This document shows positions 25,658 through 36,800 of a stretch of DNA of 64,000 nucleotides, piece by piece. The translations under genes were made by a program, and so were the position numbers. Under the pieces are notes generated by a model. The model made no database searches and had not been told where the DNA came from. It saw nothing but the letters and a program-made list of their open reading frames with translations. Position 1 is the stretch's first letter; every line of letters starts with the position of its first letter. The DNA is from Straminergon stramineum (Eukaryota; Streptophyta; Bryopsida; Hypnales; Calliergonaceae), in contig OY987263.1 in NCBI GenBank assembly GCA_963920665.1, positions 36,506,547 through 36,570,546 of the forward strand, read 5' to 3'.

Positions 25658-25987
25658 TAAGGTAGGAGGTCCATAAAGCGTTCATCTAAGAGCTGAAATT
25701 GGAATTTGTGGAGGTAAAACTTCTTGAAATATTTTTCAGGAAATTTTCCTTGAAAAAAAAATGGAATTGGCATCTAACCCAAGTCGTTTCATATTTTTTT
25801 GAGTTTTGTAGAATTAGTTCTGAATTTTTGAAGTTGAAATGACATGGGGCTCTAAAATTGCCTACCTCCTCAAATGTACACTATTTGTACAGCATTGGTA
25901 CAATGAAAAAGTAGCATGTTCAAATAGTATACATTTACAAAGGTGGGCGACTTTAGAGCCTGTGCACTTTTAGAACCTCCTACCTTA
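25658..25987. mobile_element. MITE with TAAGGTAGGAGGT ends
   Basis: TAAGGTAGGAGGT at 25658-25670 is the exact reverse complement of ACCTCCTACCTTA at 25975-25987. The body matches 32120-32320 in opposite orientation; the blocks around 25760-25796 and 32225-32262 are nearly identical. The end motifs, including TAGAACCTCC, recur at the ends of the element at 52845-55065. There is no coding capacity. Confidence 0.65.
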
Positions 25988-26337
25988 GTAGGAATTTGTA
26001 AGCGTCAAGAAATTAGTGTGGGCAAAATTTGGTCGGATATTATTCAAAAAAGAAATAAATAAAACTTTGGTGGGGTACTTATATCTATAGTAACTCATTT
26101 TGGAGTCAGGGGCAATTTGCCATTTGGGCAGGGTGTGGACCTAGCGAGCATTGCGGGGGGCAGAGCCAGGGTCCTGCCAGTTTGGAGATTCCCTCCATCC
26201 ACCCAACTGACAAATATGCTCGTTTGAGGGGAACTGAATTCTTTAACTGTGCGAAGTACGTTAAACAATTCATTTGAAAGGAAAAGGACAAAAGGGGAAA
26301 AAAATGAGATTTCTTGCTGTTTTAATAATAAACCTTA

Positions 26338-26610
26338 AAGGGGTCATGCATTGGCCTAGAGGGCAGCTTAAAGGGGAAGCAAAAAATCTCCTTGAAGCAA
26401 GGCCTACGGGGCTTGTTGCTTGTCCACATGGAATAGTGAATAGTGAATAGTGCTTTGACTTTGCAGCCTAAATGTGCTCCTTGGCAAGTCATATTTGCTA
26501 TTGAATTCAGTCTTATCAGTAGTTTGAAGCATTCCCCAAAATAAAATAAAATACAAAAAACACTTTTTGTCAATGGTTCACTCATAACCAAGTCTGAGGG
26601 GTTTAAATTA
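26338..26610. repeat. Dispersed repeat, pair with 50570-50890
   Basis: Same-orientation similarity to 50570-50890 is seen in the blocks ATCTCCTTGAA, AGTGCTTTGA, GCAGCCTAAATG-like and CACTTTTTGTCAA. Read on the minus strand, both copies encode a similar stretch of about 23 residues (core ACQAPHLGYKIKALLTIH and TCQGAHLGCKVKALFTIH). The similarity at protein level suggests a decayed coding segment of unknown kind. Confidence 0.5.
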
Positions 26611-26639
26611 TCATTGAAGGATAAAATTTTCTTTTGCAT

Positions 26640-27761
26640 GTGGTTATTGTATTATTCCATGAACACAATCCAAAAGAAAACCTTGTCTTCAATTTTTGTA
26701 GTGAAGTGGCAATGCCAATTGATCATATGAACATTGTTGTTACTTATTTTCATCACTCAAAAATTGTAAGGAATTTGAAGAAAGGAATGATGTGTGTTTC
26801 TTTAGCCCCTAAGAGTCCATTGGGGGGATTGAGGCGGATGTAGATTTTTGAAGGATTTGGGGCAAAATAAATCATAATATGAATAGAATCTAGACATCAA
26901 ATCATCATTTTGGCATGTTTTCATTTTCTTCCCTTCCCTACATGAATTCATTCTAAACTTTCAGTACAATACTCATAAAGCACCAAGTGACTATGCTAGT
27001 CACATTGTTGAAAAATAGACAAAGTTTGATTTTTCAACATACTTGGAGGTACTTCATCCATGTCTCCTAGCTTAGTTAGTAAGCTCTTGAAATCATTCAT
27101 AATCCAAATAGTGGATCTTGTCTCTCTTAGATGTTAAAAGTAGAAAATAAAACTTAGTAATAAAGTGGAAATAATGCATTTTGGCTCAAATAGAGGTCAT
27201 CCATAAATCAAGTATAATAAGATGTTGAAAATAATTTAATGAACTCCAAAATGGCACTTATTCAAAGATATCTCCTAATGCTTTCTTCTAGTGATTTTCA
27301 TTTGATTTTCTTCACTCTTAGTCTTTCTTTAGACTTTTATCCTTAGAGAGTGTCAATAATGCTTGTTCTTACCATATTGGCATTCATAGCATAGAATGGG
27401 TAACTTACAAATATGATAATTGATTTCACATCTAATAAAACATATAATCTAGGACCCAAAAAATTGAAAAAAATAAAATAGAATAAAATTCTACAAAACA
27501 ATGTCCTAAATAAGTTCAATATAAACAATTAAAAAATCCATTTCATAAAAATTGGGACACTTTCAAGCTTTATTTCAATGGCAATAAAAGAAAAGATCCA
27601 TTTGATTTGGCAACTCGTCAATATTCAACTATCCAATCCAAATTTTCATGCTATTGTTGTATGTGTACATAGGTGGAACTAGTAGTTAATGAAGTGGCAA
27701 AAGGTATTTTTGCAATTAGGGGGACCAAATATTAAATGAAAAAATGACATAAGTTGATTGT
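26640..27761. other. AT-rich intergenic DNA, nothing recognised
   Basis: No frame, repeat or signal that I can support. Confidence 0.5.
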
Positions 27762-27765
27762 TTAA

Positions 27766-28922
27766 CCCCTGAAGGCTAAAGGTCAAACCAAGCCCTGTAG
27801 GCTTGGTTTAGATTGAACTATTGATAAAAAGTTTTTTTGCATAATTTTAGAATGTTTCAACCTATTGGACCTACTTTTTCAATGAATATAACTTTCTAAG
27901 CATTGCATTCAAGTTGCAAAGCCAAAGTACTAAGGTATTCACTATTTATTTTTTCATGCACTAATCAAACAAATTTTAGGCAAGAAGACCCCTTTATGGC
28001 CTCAAGGAAATTATTGATTCTTTTTTGTCTTTCCACCAATCAAGGGAATGTTGTTTAAGGGCTAAATTCCTAGTGTGGAGTTTTTGAGGACTTTGGGCAA
28101 GTTCACATGGTATCAAATTTTATAGGGAATTTTAAATTTTTTTGGAGACAAGATATCAATAATATACTAGATTTATGGGAATATATAGTTTTTATGTCAT
28201 TTGATGTTTAGGAGGAAAAATAATTTCCCTCTTTGGCACAAAATGCTTGAGCTTGTTTAAAATAATTCAAAGATTTCAATTTCTTTAATCTTATAGAAGC
28301 TTTTATTCATTTGATTTGGTATATATATGGATGCAAAACTTATAAAGAGTCTTATCTTTTGGGTGATCAAGACATCATTTTGAAAAAATAACATAGAAGA
28401 CTTGGTTTTAAATTCAACTTTCACAATTTTTCAAAACAAAAACATTTGTAAGGTGTAGATTATATACTGCAACAATCTTTTCAATAGGATTGACATGTTT
28501 CAATTCTATTTTAGAACTATTTACAATTTATTTTTTCCTTCCATATTGCACCTACTTCAACTTAAAAATTTTTATTTATCATAGATTTTAAACTCAATTT
28601 TCTACTATGAAGATATAAACCTCAAAACTCTATAGTGCAAAATTTCAAATTAAGGATTCACAATCAAGTGAAACTAACAAAAGCAAGTAAAAAAAGGTAC
28701 ATACAATTTTTTTTTCCACATTGAACAATAATATCTTACAATCTATACAATCAAAGTTTGTGAATTTTTTCCACACATTTTGGAATTATACATAGTAATT
28801 CTAACACAAGATTCTATTGTTGAACATGCCAAAAAATAGTTCTCTTTTATTGTATTTCTTTGCCCAAGAAATGATAATTTTGAAGTGTTTTTTGGTGAAA
28901 TATAGTCATGAACCTTTAGGGG
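27766..28922 (+). mobile_element. Member of the TTAA/CCCC non-autonomous element family
   Basis: The left end CCCCTGAAGG is preceded by TTAA (27762-27765). The right end CTTTAGGGG is followed by CTAC, a mutated flank. The right-terminal 60 bases (GAAATGATAATTTTGAAG, then TTGGTGAAATATAGTC) match those of the 52.7 and 54.0 kb members. It has no coding frame and is somewhat longer than the others (1.16 kb). Confidence 0.65.
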
Positions 28923-28959
28923 CTACTTGTGTTCAAGCCAACTCTTGTATAATGCAATA

Positions 28960-29680
28960 ATGAATTTAGATAAGATATGAAGTGCCACTCATCAAAGAAA
29001 TATAGTATCCATTTATATAACAATCAATGCACAATCAAGAGTTTGTCCACTAGTGTCTCAAGAGTCACAATGAGTGACATTGAAGCTACTTACACATCAA
29101 ATTATTTGGGGATCTGGTAGGGACAAACCCATGTTGTACTTTATCATTCTCTGTAATTTATGATAACAAAGTGATAAATATGAATCAAAGATTCATTGAA
29201 ACATCAACTTGAAAAGAAAACTTAGGTGGTCAATGGTATTCACATGTGCAAGATCCACATATCAAATCTGCTTTAGAGCACATGCATCTTACACCTCTAG
29301 TCATACATTGCTACATTACAAATCAATTTGTAGCAAGATGAGTTAGTATGTAGAACAAAGGAAAATCTATGAACTATGTTATTTTCTCTAATAGTTCAAT
29401 GGAATATGTTTATGGGGTACTTTTATGAATTTTATAAATCATAAATTAAATAAATCACTATAAAATAGATTCAATATGAGTAACTTTGAGTTTAAATAGT
29501 ACTAGACACTTGTGTATTGATTTGGAAAATTTATAGCATCTATAATATGTGGATAGTAGCTTAAAATAATGCAAAATAAAATCATTGAATTTTTTTGCTA
29601 ATTCTAGATTGAAATAGCAGAATCTACAAATAAATGTAAAAATGGATTGTTGAAACTCCAAAGAATCCATAATCAATTCA
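28960..29680 (+). repeat. Dispersed repeat, pair with 6150-6980
   Basis: Second copy of the repeat described at 6150-6980, same orientation, similarly decayed. Confidence 0.5.
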
Positions 29681-31220
29681 TTATATCAAAAACTAATCTA
29701 TCAATTAACTCGGAAGGGACTGAGGCACATTTTGGGCACATTGTGAAAAATTGCCACTTTTTAGGGCAGTGAGAAAAAAATAATTTTTTTCTTTTTAAAA
29801 TTAAAACAGAGGAATTTGTACTAGACTACTAGGGGAATATGTGGAAAAAAATTCAGAAACTTTGATAGTACAAATTGAAAGATTATAACATTTGAAGTTA
29901 GATGGAATTTTTTTTCAACCTTGCCCGATAGAGCCAATAGGCTTTAACTCCTTCTAAGGTGAGATTTATACACTACAAATGGTTATTTTTTTTTGGAAAT
30001 TTGCATCTTGTATCCTATAAGTTATATACCTATCAAATTTCAAAATTATAGGAGAAGTTTTTCAGATGATGCCCAAAGTTGCCTGAGCTACTTCAAAAAT
30101 TTAGGGCAATGTAACTTTTGATTTGAGCACATGATTGGAAAAATAATTATATTCTCGTGTAGGAGGGACATATTCACACCTTGTGTCAAAATTTGAAGAA
30201 CATATGTTTAAAAACAACTTCACATACACCTACTCAAGATCACATGCTTATGTTCAACAATCAATTGGTTTTGGGGTTAACCATTAGTGATGGAGAAACA
30301 ATAGAATTACTTCATTAACATTTTATGAGAAGAAAGGGTGGAGAGGCCATTTTTATGATGAAATATATTGTTTGTTATGAATCTTCAAAAGGTATGGGAT
30401 AATTTGAAGATGAGATGTTGATTCCTCAATGTCAAAATGCAGAAATTGTAATTAAAGTAGAATTTTAAACCTCATTTTGGCATAGTATAATAACTTTTCC
30501 AAAAGAACTTTGAACTAAGAAAAGTTGAAAAATCAATATAACTTTCATCTTTAAAAATCCGTTTGTGATTTTGAGGCTTTAGTAAAAAGTTATGGACAAA
30601 CTTGAAAATGTCCCTTCTAAACCCTCTTTGAACTTTGTCCATAATTTGATTTCCTACAATAACTTAGTTTAAAGCTTTTTGAATTTTTTTTATTATGCCT
30701 AAATTAGACATTAAATACAATTCCTGCTTTCCAATTAACTGTGAGCATTGGAGCTCCTACCAATCCTTATTTACATATCCCACATGAGTTGTTTTACCTC
30801 TTCCTACCCCACTTGTACAAAGGGCTTGTCTCTCAACTCTAAAAATGAAAAACAAGTGGTTTATGAAGCTATGTAAGATAATTGAAGAATTTTTTTATTC
30901 CTTTGAATTCAATGCCAAATGCTATATTTTAAAATTTTATGTTATATATATAATAGGAAATTCTATTTTAGAGCATTTAAGCTTATTTTTATATTTTAAT
31001 TAAATAATTATCAACAAAGTGTTGAAGTTGCTATTCAGGTAAGGTATTTAAAGAGATATTTGATGCACTTCTAATGGTAGAAATCATAAGTTTTAATTTT
31101 ACACCAAACAAAAGATAGTAAGATTAAACTAAATTCTTTTCAATGCATCTAAGGTACGATTATCCTAATTTCCAAGGGGGAATGGTTTAGGATAGTTAAT
31201 AATGCTATGCATTTGAATCC
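29681..31220. other. AT-rich intergenic DNA, nothing recognised
   Basis: No open frame above about 70 codons, and no repeats that I could match within the window. Confidence 0.5.
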
Positions 31221-31223
31221 AAT

Positions 31224-31438
31224 CACTATAAGAAACCCATGTTTTTTATGACATGTCACAATTTTTTGTGATGCATTTTTTTGGACGTCCAATAAAATAA
31301 TTTGTGTTATTATGTATATTGGATGTTACATTGGACATTATTGTTGACATAACAGTACAAGTTATTTTATTGGACATCCCAAAAAGTGCATCACAAAAAA
31401 TTGTGACATGCCATAAAAAACATGGGTTTCTTATAGTG
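31224..31438. mobile_element. CACTA-type hairpin MITE with intact target duplication
   Basis: The 215-base unit starts CACTATAAGAAACCCATG and ends with its reverse complement. The two arms pair over about 95 bases with few mismatches. AAT flanks both ends (31221-31223 and 31439-31441), the 3-bp duplication typical of the CACTA superfamily. The well-preserved arms and target duplication suggest a fairly recent insertion. Terminal and subterminal sequence (TTTTTTTGGACGTC) is shared with the larger element at 19165-21653, a candidate relative. Confidence 0.85.
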
Positions 31439-31441
31439 AAT

Positions 31442-32119
31442 TCTAGTGGCTAGTATGAGCTCATTTAGAGTTGTGTTTCAAGGTATCCATGGATGATGCT
31501 CTACATCACTTCAATTCTTAAGAAAAGGGTTGAAGTTATTAGAGTTCATTGTAAAGGGCATCCCTAATTGTAACAATGGTGTCAAAGGAAGGTTTAACTA
31601 AGGTATACTTTACAGCTTGAGGCCAAACTTGAAATCCTCACTTGTGATTGTTAAAAAGGTTGAAATTTGTGCAATTGACCTCAACACAAAATAGTGAAAT
31701 AAGGTTTTCCTATACTAATTTCTTGACATTTGACACTATTTACACATTTTCAATTTTTGTACAAGAATGCACTATTTTTGAATTAGGTTTTATTGTAAGT
31801 GGGACTCATGGACCTCCATGTGTATAAATGAAAATATTTTTAGAAATATTTGTTGACTTTGATGGCTTGTAAAATAACTTTCTTGGTATAAGGCAACCAA
31901 ATTTCACTATTTTGTATAGGTGAAAAGTTTCCCTGAAAATAGTATAAAAGCATTACAACACCAAACTCTGTCAAACTCAAAGAATTTCATCTGATGTTTT
32001 TTTTTAACTCTGGCTCTTGGGTCTAGCATTGCACACAATTTCCATTTAACTCTACGGTAGTCTACTCTAAATACCCCTATGCTCTAAAAGTAATCATGAC
32101 ACAAAATGTGCATTTTTCT
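31442..32119. other. Intergenic DNA, nothing recognised
   Basis: No frame or repeat that I can support. Confidence 0.5.
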
Positions 32120-32320
32120 TTCTTCAATGTACCAACAATGTACATTTCAAGAAGTGGTTGCATTTAGTGACCATTGCATTTCAACTTTAAAAATTCATAA
32201 GTAATTCCTCAAAGTTCCAAAAAATATGAAACGACTTGGGTTAGATGCCAATTCCATTTTTCTTACTACAAAAATTGACTGAAAATTGTTTCAAGGAGTT
32301 TAGCTTCTCCCCAAAGGCTA
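32120..32320 (-). repeat. Dispersed repeat, inverted copy of the 25.7 kb MITE body
   Basis: On the minus strand this matches about 25700-25925, including a run of about 37 nearly identical bases at 32225-32262. It lies immediately upstream of the GC-rich leader of the MYB-CC gene. Confidence 0.6.
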
Positions 32321-32360
32321 CCGTCTCTTGAATGGTCGCTTTAAGAGCAGACTCCCTTAT

Positions 32361-32381
32361 TTCTCTCTCTCTCTCTCTCTT
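32361..32381. repeat. CT microsatellite at the edge of the MYB-CC leader
   Basis: About ten CT units mark the switch from AT-rich to GC-rich DNA. CT/GA runs are common close to plant transcription starts, so this may mark the promoter of the downstream gene. No convincing TATA box was seen. Confidence 0.6.
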
Positions 32382-33819
32382 GGATAACTTCCAATTGGGC
32401 TCCTAAATTAAGAACCTCTACTCAGGTCCCCCCCTATTTGGAGTCCAGGTAGGCACGGGCACTTTTCCCACAGAGTTGGGCTCCCAGTGTCCAGAACTGT
32501 ACCTCACCTGCCTGCCTGGCAGCCAGTCAGCCCCTGGGCTCTGGCAAGGCTGGGCCTTTCTTCCGTATTCTCCCATTCCAGGCCCAGTGAGTGGCTAAGC
32601 ATGACTGGCGTACACGTACAAATACATTGCCGTCGACCCCTCCCGAAATTCCAATAACCTACGGAGCGGGCAGGGGGCGTCTGGACCGACGAAGCGCGCG
32701 CGCACCTGCCTCCCGGTCTCCCTCAAACGAAGATTCCATCTTCAGCTGGCTCACCACTGATTACTGGCCTTTGCCCCCTCGAAGCCCCAGTCGCCCCTGG
32801 CTTGCCCTCTAGAATCTCAACCTCCCTTGGCTTCCTCCACGCGCCTTCCTCCCTCCCTGGAAACAAGAATTCCAATCCCTCGACCCCTCGCTTGGAACAC
32901 TGCTGTACCCATCTAAGTTAGCTCTTCGATTCATTTGGTCTTGAGGCTTGGATTTCCATACGGCACTCCTCCGAAGGGATTACGGTAGCAGACGCAGCCC
33001 CAAAGTGCGGCCTGAGGCCAACTTGCGCATAGACTCCGGGTCCGGGCCCTCCGCCTCGCTGCGTTCGTGGGTGGGGTCGAACGCAAACGCGTCACTACTG
33101 GGGGCTTATCATTTAGTGTGGTCGGATCACGTTTGGGGGAGTTGGTGGGTGGGATCAAGTTTGCAGTTTGGAGTGGTGACGACGGAGCTATTTGTGGGGC
33201 TTCAGGGCTGGGTGTGAGGATTTTGCGGTGTGGGAGATTCGGGTTGTTGTTGGTATTGGTGATTTTGGTTGCAGGGTTGGAGGTGCGGCTATGGTGGCAG
33301 GGGATGCGTGGTTGGGTGGTTTGCAAGACGGGAGTCGGAGTGGATGGTTTGGGAATCAGGGGACTGGTGGTGTGATCTCGGTGGAGTTGAGCACGGGAAG
33401 TGTGTTGGTGAGGCGGAGGGTTTGATGCGAAGTCGTCGAAGGTAGCTTGGATTTCGGTACTGGTTTATCTAGACAAGGTTGGAGCAGGTGGAGGAACGAG
33501 CCGGTGGAGCAGGTGTTGAAACCGTGAGAGTCGACATCTGGGTTTGTTGGAAGACCGTGGGATGAGCATCTAGTGCTCGACTGGTATGGCGGTGTTCGAA
33601 TCAATGAAGTAAGTAAACTCTTCCCCAAAGTCCGGGTGAAGATTCTCGGTGGGCTGGAATCTTTGGTAGCACAAGACCGTAGACAGGACGAGCTCAAGAA
33701 CCCATTCGTATCCGAACTTCACCCACCACGCTTATTCTAAATCCTGGCCTCCAGTGCCCTTCCTCTACTACCAGACATATTTCGAACCCATTCCTCTCCC
33801 CTCCCATGCCAAACCTTCA
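32382..33819 (+). promoter_or_regulatory. GC-rich promoter and long 5' leader of the MYB-CC gene
   Basis: This 1.4 kb block is markedly richer in GC than the window average and runs straight into the first coding exon. It has overlapping frames on both strands (for example 33067-33375 and 33326-32931), none with a domain, as expected of GC-rich non-coding DNA. The transcription start and any leader introns cannot be placed. Several upstream ATGs are present, so the leader probably affects translation if it is transcribed whole. Confidence 0.45.
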
Positions 33820-33856
33820 ATGCCGATTCAGATGCCACCGATGCTGCCTCCATTAG
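33806..33856 (+). other. Short upstream frame overlapping the MYB-CC start codon
   Basis: An ATG at 33806, the last before the proposed start at 33820, opens a 16-codon frame in another phase and ends at a TAG at 33854-33856. Ribosomes that initiate there would pass over the main start. No function is claimed for the peptide. Confidence 0.35.
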
Positions 33857-36800
33857 CTGTGCACCACCAAGGCGGTGGCAGCAGCAGTCCGCGAGGATCA
33901 CCCGGCGGATCATCCCGATCACCATTCCCCACACCCGGAGTACAGCAGCAGCATCCGCAGCCGCCGCCTCCTCCCTTCCCATCCACCCAAGGCTTTGATC
34001 CAAATCCACCCCAACAGCGATCCTATTACCCTTCTGCAGGCTCACCTTCTTCCTCATGGCAGCAAGCACAGTCCCCGTATCCGCCTTCCACTACCGGAAA
34101 CTACCCATTCAGCATGCCTAAACCAGGCTCTTCACTCCAAGCCTGGGACTCAAATCCGTTTCAGATGCCATCGCCATACCCCAACATGTCCTCGTTTCCA
34201 CCGCCATGGAGCACCGGTACTAGTGGGAATAGTAATAATAATACCAGCCACCAGTGGTCTCCCGGGACCAGCAACATCCATTGGCCGACGAGTGGGGTGA
34301 TGGGAGTGTCCAGTCCGAACAGTGGGGGGAGCAGGCCAGCCAGCCATGCGCAGCTGAGTGCCCTGGTACCGCCCTCCAGTAGCAGCAGTGGGTTGAATGG
34401 TTTCCATTCGCCAGGAGGACGACACGTATCCTCGGGGGAAGGGTTTATTAATGCGGGACTGGAGGCTGGGCTGCAAATGCCGTCGTTCGAGAGCTTGGGA
34501 CGAGGGGGTGGATCGAGCGCTCCTTACCCGTCGGCCACGATGGTTATCACACCCAAAACCGATGGTCAAGGCGCTATCCTGTGCGATCCCCTGCAGGTTA
34601 GTTCCTAAGTTATACCGCCCGTGTCGTGATGAAGAGTTTTGAGAGCGGTTTTTCAATTTATAAATACGTAATATTCTAGAGCCCGTTTTTACATACCGCT
34701 TGCGTGTACTCTGGAAAGTTGTGCTGATTCCAATCCTACTGCAATATCTTCTCTACTGCATCTTTTCTCCAGTATCTTCTTGTCACAAACATGTCACTTT
34801 TGGAAATCCAAGCGGGTTTAACTAAAGAATACGAGTGAATATCGATTGAGTGCTTTGTGAATACAGTAATACGCGTGATCATCTCTTTAGTGTAGAAATG
34901 CCCGCGAAGAAAATTTATTTGAGAAATCCAGGCTGATTCAAGTAATGAGTCCTTTGTGAAAAATACGTGTGATTATGTATTTAGGGTAGAAATTCGGGTA
35001 AAGCAATCCTAAAATTCCTAATTATGTGGGTGCATAGACTTCACAGAGTAAACTTGCCCCTATTCGATGGTTACAATGTAGGCCCGGGTCCATTTATATC
35101 AACGCTTTTATAAAGCACTCTTGTAGGAAAGTTCAACTGTAGAAATTCTAGTACCTTATTCTTTTATCGGTCACTCAGGTGGAGAATGATAGTTTTGGCA
35201 GAAGCCGGGGAATTACCTGGCATTTTCAATAATGATTCATTAGATTTGTTTTCTTGGAATTCCTTCCTGAAGAATGAAGTGATTGTGCTGTGTATGTGAC
35301 GATCACTGTCCCTGCGTCACAGTGATTGAAATTACAGCGTTCTGTTCCACAGAGTAAGTTACAGTCTAGAGAACTGCACCGTAAATTTAATAATGTCCTA
35401 TTTGAATCAATCTACATTTGCTGATAGGTGACACTACCTGAAAAAACGTATTGCTTATCCAATTAAGTGTCTTATCAAACATTCACTTTCGTTTCTGTAC
35501 TTAGGGTACCGGTATTTGCGTTGTAGTATTCGATTTAGTGTACAGGGTTCCAGTAAAATGTTGGTGATGCTGGAGGTTATAAACAGTGTAATTGCTTTGC
35601 ATCAACACTGGGTACAGTTGGAACTATTTCAGAGATGTGCAAGAGTGCCAACTGCCAAGGGTATTTGCAGTTGTGAGTTTAGTTCTTGGATAATTGGGCT
35701 TCTTGTGTGGCATTTATCGGCCATTCTCTTTTCATATAGACAGTATATTATCCTGTGTACGGAAATTGCTTGCACGCTGGAAGATAGTGCCAGATTTTTT
35801 CGTAATGATATTACTTGGTTCTTTTGGATGTAAGCTTACGTAAGCTTTCCCTAGAGGATTGTGACAGGGGATCCTTGAAAAATATCTACAACAGTTTACG
35901 TTTTGCTCAGCAACATGAAATCATGGGGCAGGTGGCATTTTGACTTCAAAGTCGCTTACATATCAAGTTCTTTAATTTATTAGCTTGCGTATCAGCGTGG
36001 GTGTTAAGTTACATTATCTCCTTATAATTCTGGATGTTGATGAGTCTAGAGAAACGCGAATAAACCTTGATTGATTAATCGGAAATTCATAGACTAGGAG
36101 GTGATTATGCCGTGGAGATTTCTAGGGTAAACGTACTCCTGTAGTCCATATCCTGATGATGAACAGAGTGCTTCATGGGAGGTGATTCATCCAATTAACT
36201 TCACATTTATTCAAAGTAATGCTTGGATCTCTGTAAAAGAATCTAAGTCCTTTTTCAACCACATCGATGAAATTGAAGAGTATGATATATATGAAACATG
36301 ATATAAGCAAGAATTTGCCAGAATTCGAAAAAGGATTTGAGCGTGAAAGGGTTAAATTGTCCCTATCTACGACTGTTAAACATGTCATGTCTGGATATGG
36401 GTTCAGATCTTGTGAGACCTAAAGAAAATGGTCTGGAACTGTGGCAGCAGGTGTTGCTGGATGGATCCTCTGAGCCGAGTCTCAATATCCGTGACGGTGA
36501 GGGTTCCCCCCCAACAGCAGAGGCTTCAGTGAACATTCCTGAGTGGGAGCCGAATTGGATGGAGAATTTCGCAGAGACATACAATGAGAGCGGACCTTTG
36601 GACAATATCAGTGGCGGACAAGTAAGTTATCACTTGTTTGGACGCTTGTCTACAATCTCTGTAATTCGTGTGTCATGGTTGCCGGTTAAATGAGGTTTGT
36701 TTTGGAGCGCAAAAATTGCGACATTAAAGTGCACAACTGAAAGCTCTCAAAACTAGGACTGGATTCCAAAACTAGGACTGGCACAGATCTGAGATTTGAG

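Noticed and set aside
32931..33375. Frames of 77-131 codons on both strands in the MYB-CC leader
   Set aside because: GC-rich DNA lacks stops by chance; no domain, no shared phase with the downstream exons.
34150..34656. Minus-strand frame of 168 codons
   Set aside because: Antisense shadow of the proline- and serine-rich exon 1 of the MYB-CC gene.
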